From Parapristionchus giblindavisi (Eukaryota > Nematoda > Chromadorea > Rhabditida > Diplogasteridae): DNA of 64,000 nucleotides. The stretch covers positions 248,001-312,000 of the forward strand of contig CALSFV010000017.1 of assembly GCA_943737045.1 (NCBI GenBank). Direction: 5' to 3'. Under the pieces are notes generated by a model. The model was given only the letters and a program-made list of their open reading frames with translations. It was not told where the DNA came from and ran no database searches. Both the position numbers and the translations under genes were made by a program. Of the stretch, positions 1 to 10,799 are shown piece by piece. The stretch's first letter is position 1; every line of letters begins with the position of its first letter.

Positions 1-136
1 GACGATCACACCTTCAATCGTCGTTGTCCTTCTCGCAGAATTCTGCCCTCCATCGTTGGATCCTTCTGACGCCACTCGAAAAGATAGGAAGCTCGCTCAA
101 GCCATCATCTCCAAGCTTCGAGCTAAAGATTCATAG
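1..136 (+). CDS. 3'-terminal exon of an unidentified gene (partial)
   Basis: The left edge opens inside a reading frame that runs without a stop to a TAG at 134-136. It begins with base 2 as the first codon position and reads through PSIVVVLLAEFCPPSLDP, ending in a Lys/Arg-rich helix-like tail (KLAQAIISKLRAKDS). Codons look coding-like (GTC GTT GTC CTT CTC, GCC ATC ATC TCC AAG CTT). A second frame is also open here, so frame choice is an inference. The rest of the gene lies left of the window and I do not recognise the protein. Confidence 0.5.
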   Translation, partial: TITPSIVVVLLAEFCPPSLDPSDATRKDRKLAQAIISKLRAKDS

Positions 137-252
137 AGATAGATAATAGATAAGATATAGAGTAACCGATAAAGTGTGTTCTATTTAATGATTTCTTTTA
201 AGAACAAAAAATCACAGTAAAACATTATAATCTTTCGGCAAGAACAAAATCA

Positions 253-328
253 GCAAAAGAAAACTGCTGCAAGGGGGATCGAACCCCTGACAGCCAAAAG
301 TGAATGCAGACACCTTATCCACTACACT
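253..328 (-). tRNA. tRNA-like sequence, probably pseudogene or tRNA-derived repeat
   Basis: On the minus strand there is a good D-arm/A-box (TAGTGTAGTGGATAAGG) and a good T-arm/B-box (AGGGGTTCGATCCCCCT) at about the right distance. The anticodon stem does not pair as a 5-bp stem and the acceptor ends pair only partly. This fits a tRNA pseudogene or tRNA-derived repeat better than a functional tRNA; no anticodon is assigned. Confidence 0.4.
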
Positions 329-399
329 ACACGGCTAGTTGATATCGTGTTTGATAGATGAGTTAGCGAACCCATCGGGATTTGTTGTGTAGGAGACCT

Positions 400-570
400 C
401 GCGAATTTTCAAATCGACCCCCCAAATTTCAACATCGATTTTCTCGAAGCTCAGCCCGATTGGGCGACGTTTTAAAACGGAATCCTAATCAGCATCGAAC
501 ACTTCTTTCAGTCATGTTATTGCCATTTCATGTGATGAAAACGAGACCGAAAGGTTCCCCTGTCAGGTGA
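400..570. repeat. Solo copy of the 40.7-41.1 kb palindrome arm
   Basis: This stretch (around ATCGATTTTCTCGAAGCTCA, the GATTGGGC.ACGTTT block and AATCAGCATCGAA) matches both arms of the small palindrome at 40663-41081. It shows that this palindrome is a dispersed family and not a local duplication. No coding signal seen. Confidence 0.6.
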
Positions 571-649
571 TGTACAAACTGTCCGACCCGATCACATTGT
601 ATAAATGGTCTATGCCGCATTTTATTAATTTATTTATTTATCTCGTTTT

Positions 650-847
650 ATGAACTGAATAAGCAAATAAAAATTATGTTAATATGGAAGAGACTGTTGG
701 ATGCAACATTCTAAGCGAAGCTAAGCGCAAGAATTGGAATTCCATGCACACCAGAGCCCTCGTCTTTGCGAACTCTTGATAAATGTGATATAAATGAAAA
801 TGAAAAATGAACTGAATAAGCAAATAAAAATTATGTTAATATGGAAC
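650..847. repeat. 40-bp direct repeats flanking about 120 bp
   Basis: The block beginning TGAACTGAATAAGCAAATAA occurs at about 650-688 and again at about 808-846. The intervening sequence has no recognisable gene. It could be a local slippage duplication or a very long target duplication. Confidence 0.55.
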
Positions 848-959
848 ATCATCTTTGTTATGATAATTATTATCTTTAGGAACATATATTTTTACTTTTT
901 CATACGAAATCTTTACCAGGAGAACTAATAGAGTCAATTAGTGTTTTTATTTTATCGAA

Positions 960-1205
960 ATTATAAGTTTTTAAAATTTTGAATTTTTTTTCAGTGAAGT
1001 TATCCCCGCCCGACACCCGTCTCAACAGTGGTGGTAATTCGTGTTCAGTGCGCGCGCGATGACTCTCTGCGTCTCTGCCCATCGATCTGCGCTCATCATC
1101 TGGCCACTCTATCTTTGATCTTACCCTGATTATGAGACAGAGCCACTTCCTATCTTGTAATCAATACCATAGCCATTTCTATCTTGTAATCAATACCATA
1201 GCCAA
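960..1205. repeat. Partial extra copy of the inner arm of the 1.2-3.9 kb foldback
   Basis: Direct-orientation similarity to about 2990-3240: both have GTGAAGTTATCCCCGCCCG, the GCGCGCGCGATGACTCTCTG block and the CTTGTAATCAATAC.ATAG motif, which occurs twice in this copy. It abuts the left arm of the foldback, so the element looks nested or partially re-duplicated. Confidence 0.55.
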
Positions 1206-1209
1206 TACC

Positions 1210-3866
1210 AGCCACTATATGTAGTTCTTTTCATATGTCTTCTAATAGGGACCCATGGTCTAGTGGATAGTAGATCGAACTGTCAATCTGATCGGTTGGT
1301 CGGCAGGGAAGTTCGTTCCCCGAGGAGGATTAGCAAAAGAAGACGTCGCCCAACAGAACCCATCTCATTTTGCCATTTTTTCTTGATGCATCTACTCTCT
1401 CCCTATGCTAACGTGGAATTTATGTCAGAGGTCCCACAGAATTATCATGAATCGCACTAACGTTTCCCTCAAATTGTAAAAATATTCAAAATGCTATTTA
1501 TGTATTTGTATTGAATGTACTATCAATGATTTTCAATGTTTGTTGATGCAGAAACAGAAAGAGTGCATACAAAATCAATGCCGGAAGATTAAGGTAATAT
1601 GTCAAAGCTGAAAAAATTAAGCGTATAGCTCTTAAAATGTGACTATTGTATATTAGAGATGTTCACAAAGTTGTTACTCTATTGCTGCAATTTGATCTTT
1701 GATCTTTGTCCACAATTTTTCGATCAATGGGCGAAGATAATGGTTTTCGACAGTTTTCTTAGTTGTTGAATTTCGATTGTTATTTTCTGTTAAAAGAATA
1801 TAGAATAAAAAACTGGAAATTTGACGATAGTATTGATTACAACATGACTATAGTATTGATTACAAGATAGGAAGTCGTTTCGTTTCAGTGCTAGATCAGT
1901 GATAGAGTGGCCAGATGAACAGACGAGATCGATGGGCAGAGACGCAGAGAGTCATCGCGCGCGCACTGAACTTGATTTACCAAAACTGTTGAGACGGGTG
2001 GCTGGCGGGGATAACTTCACTACAAAAAAACATTAAAATTTAAAAATATTTATTTTGATAAAATAAAGACTTTAAATTACTCTAATAATTTTATTGGCTC
2101 AGATTTCGTATAGAAAAGTCAAAATATCTTCGAATAAAAAAAATCATAATTATAATATCCTGCTAAATGACTTCAATAAATCACTTAACGAGGGCAACGC
2201 CAGCAACAGTAAAAAAATCAGGATAATAATATTAAATAATAATAGATTTATGCGTTAGAAGGAGGATTAGATATAGTGAACAATTGATGTAGTGATCAAT
2301 AACATAAAATACGATGTCACAACTTAGGTAGCAAAAAAATAACAATTAATTATTATTCATCGAATACGGAAAAATTATTACGTTTTCGGAAAGATTTAAC
2401 TGTAGGGCAAATAATAGAGCTATTAAAATCTAACTTTATTCCAAATGACAACAACACGATTTGAATGGCTAATTAAGCTAGGGTAATTTACAGAGAAGTG
2501 CATAGAAGATCGCTCTTTATGTAACATTTTTTTGCGATTTTGTAATGTTTTAATTTGACGCTTAGTAAGAGTATGATTGTGGATTCTATAACTACAATAA
2601 TCTCAATCAAATTTCTGCGACCGTATACTTAATAATGTTAATATTAGGCTTAATTTTTCAATGTGTATTATTTTCAGACTATTAACTTTATTCCATTTTG
2701 ACTGCAAATACTAACTTGTAAGATTTATAATTGTTATTTTTTGCTACCTAAGTTGTGGCATCGTATTTTATGTTATTGATCACTACATCAATTGTTCACT
2801 ATATCTAATCCTCCTTCTAACGCATAAATCTATTATTATTTAATATTTATATCCTGATTTTTCTACTGTTGATGGCGTTGCCCTCGTTAAGCGATTTATT
2901 GAAGTCATTTAGCAGGATATTATAATTATCATTATTTTTTATTCGAAGATATTTTGAGTTTTCTATACGAAATCTGAGCCAATAAAATTATTAGAGTAAT
3001 TTAAAGTCTTTATTTAATCAAAATAAATAATTTTTAATTTTAATGTTTTTTGTAGTGAAGTTATCCCCGCCCGCCACCCGTCTCAACAGTGGTGGTAAAT
3101 CAAGTTCAGTGCGCGCGCGATGACTCTCTGCGTCTCTGCCCATCGATCTCGTCTGTTCTTCTGGCCACTGATCTAGCACTGAAACGAAACGACTTCCTAT
3201 CTTGTAATCAATACTATAGTCATGTTGTAATCAATACTATCGTCAAATTTCCAGTTTTTTATTCTATATTCTTTTAACAGAAAATAACAATCCAAATTCA
3301 ACAACTAAGAAAACTGTCGAAAACCATTATCTTATACCCATTGATCGAAAAATTGTGGACAAAGATCAAAGATCAAACTTCAGCAATAGAGTAACAACTT
3401 TGTGAACATCACTAACATACTATAGTCACATTTTAAGAGCTATACGCTTAATTTTTTCAGCTTTGACTTGTTACCGTAATCGTCCGTTATTGATTTTGCA
3501 TACACTCTTTCTGTTTCTGCATCAATAAACATTGAAAGTCATTGATAGTTCAGTCAATACAAATACACAAATAGCATTTTAGAATATTTTTACAATTTTA
3601 GGGAAAAGTTAGTGCGATTCATGATAATTCTGTGGGACCTCTGACATACATTCCACGTTAGCATAGGGAGAGCTTAAATGCATCAAGAAAAAGTGGCATA
3701 AAGAGATGGGTTCAGTTGGGCGATGTCTTCTTTTGCTAATCCTCCTCGGGGGAACGAACTTCCCTGTCGACCAACCGATCGGATTGACAGTTCGATCTAC
3801 TATCCACTAGACCATGGGTTCCCATTAGAAGGCATATCAAACGAAATACATATACTCATCCTCCCC
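1210..3866. mobile_element. 2.6 kb foldback (palindromic) element with tRNA-like outer ends
   Basis: The left arm (about 1210-2350) is the near-perfect inverted copy of the right arm (about 2735-3866) around a loop of about 385 bp. The outer part of each arm carries the same tRNA-like block (GGTCTAGTGGATAGTAGATC ... GTTCGTTCCCC). No transposase frame is seen. The short reading frames inside are arm mirror images and not genes. A foldback or non-autonomous DNA transposon is the likely class; its target-site duplication is not clear to me. Confidence 0.7.
1256..1330 (+). tRNA. tRNA-like segment at left end of foldback (pseudo)
   Basis: It has an A-box-like GGTCTAGTGGATAG and a T-arm-like GGGAAGTTCGTTCCCC, but the middle is too long and there is no pairing acceptor stem. 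An inverted copy lies at about 3737-3815 in the other arm. It is best read as a tRNA-derived part of the repeat. Confidence 0.35.
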
Positions 3867-3913
3867 GTACTTATATAGCGATGCTGACCCCGCCCATTTA
3901 ACTTCGCGGGCTT

Positions 3914-5244
3914 AGACACTGATTTCAAACATTAACAACCCCAAATTCTTTATTTTTTTCAGAAGACGAGTCCCAGCCAGTACTGGAAAACGCCGGCAGA
4001 ACGCGAACGTCGGAGCTTGGCGGCGTCCCACTTCTGAAGAGCACATCGAGCAGATCATCATCGACGAAGACGACGAGATTGCGAAGATGTTTGTCGACAG
4101 TGACGATTTGCCCTGCAAAACAGCAAATTACGAGATTAAACGAGTAAACCTTTCTGAAGGATCACTTTGTATAAAACTTTGGTTTCTGTCAACGAGACAG
4201 ATCAGTGAGCAGTGAAGGGGACGTTAGCAAAGGCAAAGACAATGAAGTAACGAAGGTGAAGTATATTCTAACAGAAGTTCTGTTCAAAAGCCATGAAAAA
4301 AGATAGGCAAAATCTCCACAAACTTTTCGTCTTTTCGCGACTTGAAAATAACATAACAGGAAAGAGAATCCAAGGAAAGGTCGTACCTTCACAGAAGCTT
4401 CAGGACCCTCAGTCCAGCATCTGATGTCATCTACGCAGTGACGATGGGCTTCTAGACGACCTTGCACGATAAGGAACGATGATTCGGCCTGTAAAATGAG
4501 AAATTGAAAGGTTTGATCTGCCCGTCAAAGGTCATGTTTCAGAAAAGAGAACCAAGTCAAGCGACACACCTTGTACGGATCAGAACAAGATTGACGTCAT
4601 CTTAGTCGATTACGCAGCGGTGGCGATAGGTGTCGTGTCGACCTCTGAAATGGATTTGACATGATTTATATGATTATGCAAACAAATTGAGACCACTCTC
4701 CACACTTATTATTGAATAAGGAGCAGAAGAATATGAATAAAGTTGAGCGGTGGTTAGAAGAGAGAGAAATGCAACATAAACAGAAAGGTACGATATATCA
4801 AGATATAGACGCACAAAAGGATGGTATGCATCGACAGGTCTTCCCTTCCTTCCATCTCTCTCATAAACATTATCGATTGATGGTCTACTCTCATCCTTAG
4901 TGATCGATTGGTATGATCATGGATGTAAGAGAGATAGAGAGGAAGAGATGGAAAGGAAGAATGACTGATGATAAACGAAATACAGAAGATTCATACATAG
5001 ATTTGCTTTGAACGATGAAAAGGAGAGATTGAAAGAATAAAGAAAAGAGAGGAACACAACGAAAAGAAAAGAAAATAGATCACGAAAATGACAATAGCAT
5101 TCGCTTCTTTTCCTTTCTTTTCGTAGCTTTTCAACCATTAGTGCTACATACCTTAAAATGCCATCGCAGATTGATCGCCGTCGACAACGAAGATAGGCAG
5201 AAGAGGGTGTAGTAGAGCGCTGAGATACGTTGACGGAATCTGAA
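3914..5244 (-). pseudogene. Possible minus-strand gene remnants (exon-like islands)
   Basis: Several minus-strand islands look like exons. Positions 5155-5244 have a TTTTCAG acceptor, a GTATGT donor and a hydrophobic frame with C-ending codons (ALYYTLFCLSSLS). Positions about 4393-4488 have a TTTTACAG acceptor, a GTACGA donor and VQGRLEAHRHCVDDIRCW. A diverged second copy of that block at about 4568-4641 has stops in every frame. Positions about 3920-4114 are GC-rich with good codon pattern on both strands. The phases do not join into one frame, so I call this a decayed or unresolved gene. Product unknown. Confidence 0.25.
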
Positions 5245-5429
5245 AATGAAAAGAATAAGAATAAGACCACGTAGAACGTGAGTAATGAGTAACATAAGCA
5301 AATTAGAGTATAATAGACTAAAGATTAAAGCGATCACATAAACAAATGAACAAAGATTTGAAGAAATAACGATTAAAAACGGTGTAATTAGTTGCAAATC
5401 AAGTGTTCTATTAGTCCTATATCACAACA

Positions 5430-5525
5430 AAGGAGAGGTAGAGAGAGGTAGAGGTAAGGGAGAGGAAGAGAGATTGTGAGGACAGGGAGAGGTAGAGAGA
5501 AAGGTGGAGAAAGGGAAAAACATCT
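5430..5525. repeat. Polypurine tract (GAGAGGTA-rich)
   Basis: About 95 bases on the plus strand are almost pure A/G with imperfect GAGAGGTAGAGAGA units. This is a simple-sequence homopurine tract able in principle to form triplex DNA. The pyrimidine-strand reading frames across it are compositional and not genes. Confidence 0.6.
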
Positions 5526-6469
5526 AGACGGAGAGAGTCTACATTGAAAGAAGTTATACGAAGAAAGGCAAAGCGGCAGGTTGTTCCTATGAAATTGGCG
5601 GGAATAGAAGGAACCAATGAATGACAAATAATATCGATCATCTCCTTTTCTTCTCTCTACTCTCTCACTAACCCATACTATCTCGCGTTCTATCTAGACA
5701 TCGTCTTCCCTCTCTTACATTTGTACACTTTCTCACTCTGCTATGATCAAAGAACGATCACATTATTGCGTGTGATCATTACAGGACTGTTACAGTCAAA
5801 GTACAGTTCGATAGTTATGAAGTGAAATAATGCATTTATCATATTATGAATGAATTCACCAGTTTACATGACAGTAATTTACTTTTGTAAGTGAACAAGG
5901 TACATTAAGATGGAACTGAAACAGGTGAGAAATAGACAACTATTCTTTTCTCTTGGCAACGTGTCAAAATTAAGCTTTACGGTCACATTCGAAACAATTC
6001 TCTGCAAACAGAAAAAAGTGTACTCCACAGTACACAAGACCTGTTAATTGTTACGTTTAACATTTTTTGCGAATAGAGTGGAGATGGGTACCAACAATCT
6101 TCCAATTTGTCATCAGATTCGTTATCAAAACCTTAAAATTTAAAATTTCCATGAGGATTATATATCATTTTAAAGATCTCGTTATGTTGATTTCAATGAT
6201 ACATCATTACTCCACAATACACAAGACGAAAAAATTTACAATACCCATCGTTTTCGGAGGAGTGTGATTTGAATTTTAATTGTTTTTTCTCATCAATAAA
6301 AATTTTGTTTCAGTTTCTTTAGTCATTAAAACGACTTGTCATAAAGGAAACTCATGATTAAGACTTCGAGAATCGAAAAATATTCAGTACCCACAGAATT
6401 AAATGATGAGCGCAAATGAGCGTCGCAGCGCGCCGCAGTGACATTCGTGTACAGGAGATCGGGATGTAC
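5526..6469. other. Intergenic, no gene recognised
   Basis: AT-rich sequence with short CT-rich runs and scattered short frames. I see no splice-bounded coding frame and no repeat with a second copy in this window. Confidence 0.5.
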
Positions 6470-6773
6470 TGTAGTACTGTATTTTGGGGTGGTTAATAAA
6501 TTAGCAGATTTCCTGGTCCGAAAACGACCCTTTTCCTAATCATTTTGATTAATAAATTATCCACTCTTTTACGATATGGACTCTCTTGAGGCTAAGAAAT
6601 TGAGATTCTTTGTTTTTTTTAATAAGTTTCAGATTGTCTTTGGACATAGCTTTAAAGAAGGGATTTTTTTAAAGAAAGGACCCACGAGATTTTTTTATTG
6701 ACATGAAGAACGTGCGACATGGGAAGTGGCATTCTGTTCTCAGTTAGATTTGCCATATTGAGCGAGTAAAGCG

Positions 6774-6838
6774 TGTGGCTCAGTTCTTATTAGTTAGCGC
6801 TTGCATCCGCGCCACACGGGTTCGATTCCCTATTGCAA
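6774..6838 (+). tRNA. tRNA-like sequence (truncated)
   Basis: It contains an A-box-like GTGTGGCTCAGT ... GTTAGCGC and a B-box-like CGGGTTCGATTCCC. It is too short between the arms and has no matching acceptor stem. Most likely a tRNA pseudogene or tRNA-derived repeat. Confidence 0.35.
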
Positions 6839-7541
6839 TTTTCTACATATAATTATTAGTCAAATTCAAAAACTCACGCCTTTCCCTGGCCTACACTTCG
6901 CAGTGATTTTACAATCATTATAGATAAATTGTTCTATTTTACTCGTTCCATAACAGTTGTAAGTGTGCAAATTGTGATCAGCGGTCTACCGACTTCAGAT
7001 TACCTGTCGATTTCGGACGTTTTAAACAAACAAAAAATCTTGCTCCACAAACAAATATGCATCTAGAGTCATTTTCGTTCTACACTAAATCGTCCATAAG
7101 AAGTGGGAGTAGACGCAATAATAAGAAATTCATATCCAAAGAACCAGCATGGATGTGGAAAAATATGACAAAGCAAAAGACGATAATGGTGTATCTTAAA
7201 GGTATATAAAATAAATAAAAATCGTTAGCGTTTTGATATATTATTATGAAAGTATGAGTTCAATACCACCCTGGCTTTATTTTGTAAAGATATTCAAATT
7301 TTTTATCTATCACTTTTGCACTTCATATGTTTTCAATAAAGGTGCTGCAATGAGTTCATATTTTTATACGATTGTCGTTGCTCTCATATCATCGAGTAAG
7401 ACACTTCATATAACATTTCACACCCTATTTGTATTATTTCACCCTATTTGTATTTGTTTTCCGCCACTGTCACCACATAAAGAATTATTATTATTATTAT
7501 TTAAAAAAAACGTTAGTATCAGTGAATGGATGATTTCTTTA

Positions 7542-8469
7542 CAGGGTGGGGATTAATTATTGACACACCGTAAATACGGAATATCTTGTTTCAAAAAAAT
7601 CGAGTCCCGTTCAAATATTTACCAGATAATCTTCAATCATCTAGGAATACAGTAAAACAGTCATTGTCCGATTCTGCCTCAATTGGGCATGATGACGTCC
7701 TTGAGAGGGGAGGGGTTCGCCTCTCTCACTGTACGCAGGTAGGTGAGGCTCATTTTCGACCACTACTTCTCCAAGAATTTCTTCAGGAACTCCATCTTTG
7801 TGTGGGGAGTAGTGCAGGACCTACCCTCCAAGATGCCACAGGCTGAGTTGACCAGGGGTTGAGATCGGGCTTCGAGGAAGCCAATAATCTCCTCGGATGA
7901 ATTGGGGAAAACAGCTCCTTTTACCACGCCTTATCTATTTTTGCCTTATAAAATGGCGTTCCATCCTCCTCGGAGGTCCACGAGCAGTTTCCGAAGTGGG
8001 AGCGGCTACAGGGGAGCTATGAGTCCTTGACTATCTTCCCTAGGCACTCCTTGTTGATCTTGGCGCCCGGATTAACAAAAATATCTACGGGGGCGAGAAT
8101 CCCTGCCTAAACAATTAGTTTTTAGGGATTTGGAAGTGGTATAGACAATCCGACCATTGAAGTTGGCAACCTGGGAGTCCGTAGTAATCGCTTGGTGACT
8201 CTGGGGGTTATAGGCGGCTTGCACGATGAATTGCTTCTCATCGAAGAACACGATTATGAGGGTCTGCCCTACTCGCGTACAGTGAGAGAGGCGAACCCCT
8301 CACGTCTCAAGGACGTCATCAAGCCCAATTGAGGCAGAATCGGACAATGACTGTTTTACTTTATTCCTAGATGATTGAAGATTATCTGGTAAATATTTGA
8401 ACGGGACTCGATTTTTTTGAAACAAGATATTCCGTTTTTACGGTGTGTCAATAATTAATCCCCACCCTG
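7542..8469. mobile_element. Tc1/mariner-like element, decayed, with ~200-bp inverted ends
   Basis: The element starts CAGGGTGGGGATTAATTATT next to TA and ends with the exact complement followed by TA, as expected for Tc1/mariner insertion. The terminal inverted repeats extend about 200 bp (7542-7745 and 8268-8469). The interior holds a broken transposase on the minus strand. At 928 bp it is shorter than an intact Tc1/mariner element, so it is an internally deleted, non-autonomous copy. Confidence 0.85.
7745..8280 (-). pseudogene. Tc1/mariner-type transposase fragment
   Basis: The minus-strand translation reads IVFFDEKQFIVQAAYNPQSH, the second catalytic Asp region of Tc1/mariner DDE/D transposases (family pattern: S/F-DEK-F). 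Further on it reads DPGAKINKE-like and then SKPDLNPW, corresponding to the conserved SPDLNP block. The reading frame breaks several times and the N-terminal DNA-binding half is absent. It cannot encode an active enzyme. Confidence 0.75.
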
Positions 8470-8819
8470 TATTGGAAGAAAACTTATACTGTAGGGTATG
8501 ATAGTGAGAATAACCGAGAGAACATGTCACAACGGACACACAATTGTGTGATGATACGTATGATGTAAGGGGGTACTGTGATGGATCAATGTTCAAGCCG
8601 CGAAAATGGAGGGGTATGTACTTGTTTTGTTGAAATCAGCAAAATATGGTGGGTTCAAGTGCTGTAAAAGGAAGTTGATTTAGCCAACGGCTGACTCTCA
8701 ACGAGAATGAATTATAACGAATATTATTTTTTTGTTAGTTCGAAATTTATGTTCAAAGAATATGAACGAGACAACTTTGAATGAAAAAAAATATTCTTCA
8801 CGAATAGTGATCATCACAA

Positions 8820-9250
8820 TCATGGTCGTCTCTTATAGATTCTGGCTAATACAACTTCTTGAGGTTTGAGAATCAACTGAAACGCAAACATATTGATTTA
8901 ACGAGATGTACTATTATCGATCGTTCAATTGATTGATGGATACCTCAGGAACACATCTATTTTCAGGTAACGGCACAACTATTTCTACTCGATATTTTCT
9001 GAAAAAGTATGAAAGAACTGTCCTCTGCAAGAGCGAACTTCTGACCTGAAACAATGAGATTATCATGTTCTATGTAATTGATCGATTATAATTATCATGT
9101 GGTAATCAATACGATTTCTGGGTCGTGCAGAAAATGGAAAATAAGCGAATGGATGTCTCTTGTTAACAGCTTCAGTATCAAAATGTTCAGGATAGAATTG
9201 GTTTCTTCCATTGTTATTAAAGATCAAAGACCAAGAAACAGGTAATCTGA
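8820..9250 (-). pseudogene. Cytochrome P450 (CYP4-like) C-terminal pseudogene
   Basis: Three minus-strand exon remnants give the end of a P450. About 9107-9250 carries the PERF-like FYPEHFD and the heme-loop FAYFPFSARPRNRI. Positions 8944-9045 carry GQKFAL followed, after a frameshift, by VLSYFFRKYRVE. Positions 8820-8876 carry LILKPQEVVLARIYKRRP and a stop. In functional P450s the heme loop reads FSAGPRNCIG; here the axial Cys codon is Arg (CGT), the Gly is Arg, and the donor after the loop is lost. No upstream P450 exons were found. Family assignment rests on the motif series; CYP4 is my best guess. Confidence 0.75.
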
Positions 9251-9508
9251 AGTCGGTAGACCGCTGATCATAATTTGAACACTTACAACTTTAGTGGAAC
9301 GAGTAAAATTGAAAATATTTATCAAGGACGAATTTGAAATCGCTGCAAATTCTAGCGATGCGAATAACAAACGGAGAGAAAGGGTGAAGACTATGGCATA
9401 CTGTAAATTTAGTGTAGAAAGAAGAGATAAATAATAATAATAATAATAATAATTTATTTATCTTTAACGATAAACAGAGAGGTGAAAAAGAAAGTAAATG
9501 TATTATCA

Positions 9509-10438
9509 ATGATTGTTATGATCAGTTTGTGTGTTATTCTCCTTGTTATTCAAGCGTTTATCGCTATTCAGTCTCATTCCTTCTCCGTATATATAAGAAG
9601 CGGTAGCAGTATTCTTCTCTTCATATTCTTGTTACCACGTATGTCATCCTTTTATTTTGATAACTCACAAATGATATGTATATTGTTCCGATCATTCGAG
9701 CCAATTAGAATTTGACTAATTAAAGATGTCAGCGCGGTTCTGGAGGAAGTCAACGCGGTAAGGGAGGACAATCTACTCAATCCAAGGGTGGTAAAGGAGG
9801 ACAAGGCAAAGGGTGTAAAGATGGTAAAACCACTCAGAGCCACTTTGCATTAGGTCAGTTATTTCCTATTTTTTTAAAATTTTTCTCTTCGAATTTTATG
9901 ACGATGTCAGCGTTAAACGAACCGAAACCTTTGTCAACGGCCTCTTCAACGGCCTACGCTCTTTCGTTGTTAGAGAACAGAGAAATAGTGTGCGCAATGA
10001 AGAGGCCAGTGAGAGAGGTCACTCCCCCTTTAAAGCGAAAGAAAATATGAAACTTAAGTTTATCAAAAGAGTCTTAATTTCTTAGCCACATAAGGGGCCA
10101 TTTCGTATATTCACGCAGGAAAACTCGGCGAAATGATGTGCCAGAGCGGTTAAACGATTAATCTATTTTTCCAAAAAGAGTGGTTAATTTATTAATCAAA
10201 ATGAGGAGGAAGATAATTTATTAAGCGCACCAAAATATTGTACTATAATATAATGAGGGTATCAATCTGTAGCAGTTTATATGTATCTGCGAGATGATTG
10301 TTATTTCATTATTCCAGACATCGTCGATGAGAAGCCAATCTACGGTAATGGCTAGTTTATATGCATTTGATTAACGATTAGTATTTCATATTTTCAGATA
10401 TCGATGATAATGGCTACGATGGCTACGGTAATGGCTAA
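9509..10438 (+). CDS. Small secreted Gly-rich peptide precursor
   Basis: Four exons (9509-9555, 9726-9853, 10318-10344, 10398-10438) join in frame to 80 residues. Residues 1-16 form a signal peptide (MIVMISLCVILLVIQA) whose likely cleavage lies at QA/C. The mature part is basic and Gly/Gln/Ser-rich (CQRGSGGSQRGKGGQ..., two Cys) and ends in an acidic Tyr/Gly tail, DIDDNGYDGYGNG. The layout resembles nematode secreted Gly-rich or YGG-type peptides, some of which are antimicrobial; the function here is inference. Exon 2 uses an AAG acceptor. Skipping the third donor would end the protein in YGNG as well, so two similar ends are possible. Exon model made by hand. Confidence 0.6.
9918..10036. mobile_element. 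MITE family alpha, copy 1
   Basis: About 115 bp with imperfect inverted ends, sharing the core TTGTTAGAGAACAGAGAAAT and GCGCAATGAAGAG with copies at 49645-49753 and 58596-58712. It lies in the second intron of the Gly-rich peptide gene. Confidence 0.7.
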
Positions 10439-10799
10439 TGTACGATTTGCATTGTTCTATCGGGTTTATTTTATGATATTCTCGTATTTAGAATCCTCAT
10501 TTACCGAGAAACTCTTAGGCATCGTTATATACATGTCTTACGCGCCTACGCCTTAACCCCTTCTGCCGCTTCTCCGTCGTTACGGCGGAGGTTACGGCGT
10601 AGGCACGTAAGTCAAATGTTACTATGCATATATGGAAGGTATGGAAGGCTAACGTTATTTCATCCACTATTATGGCTCCTTATTCCGATTCCCTCTTATT
10701 CTTCACTGTATTCAACCGTTAATAAAGATCTTCCAGATGTTACAATAATGGAAATAATAATGCAATTCTACCCTTTCTATTTTGAATTTTGTATATTAA

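Larger units (their letters stand above)
6470..10240. repeat. Inverted repeat pair enclosing the P450 relic and peptide gene
   Basis: Positions 6470-6570 (TTTTGATTAATAAATTATCC, ACTCTTTT) match the reverse complement of 10140-10240. A second pair, about 6930-7005 and 9235-9310, shares GATCAGCGGTCTACCGACTT in opposite orientation. The pairs nest in the same order, suggesting an eroded inverted duplication or a composite element several kb long. The Tc1-like element, P450 relic and Gly-rich gene lie inside. Confidence 0.5.

Noticed and set aside
1263..1460. 65-codon frame over the tRNA-like block
   Set aside because: It overlaps the tRNA-like repeat end and is disrupted in the mirror copy.
4917..5641. 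Overlapping minus-strand frames of 74-117 codons
   Set aside because: Mostly translations of the polypurine/polypyrimidine tract (Ser/Leu/Phe runs). Only the 5155-5244 block looks exon-like and is listed separately.
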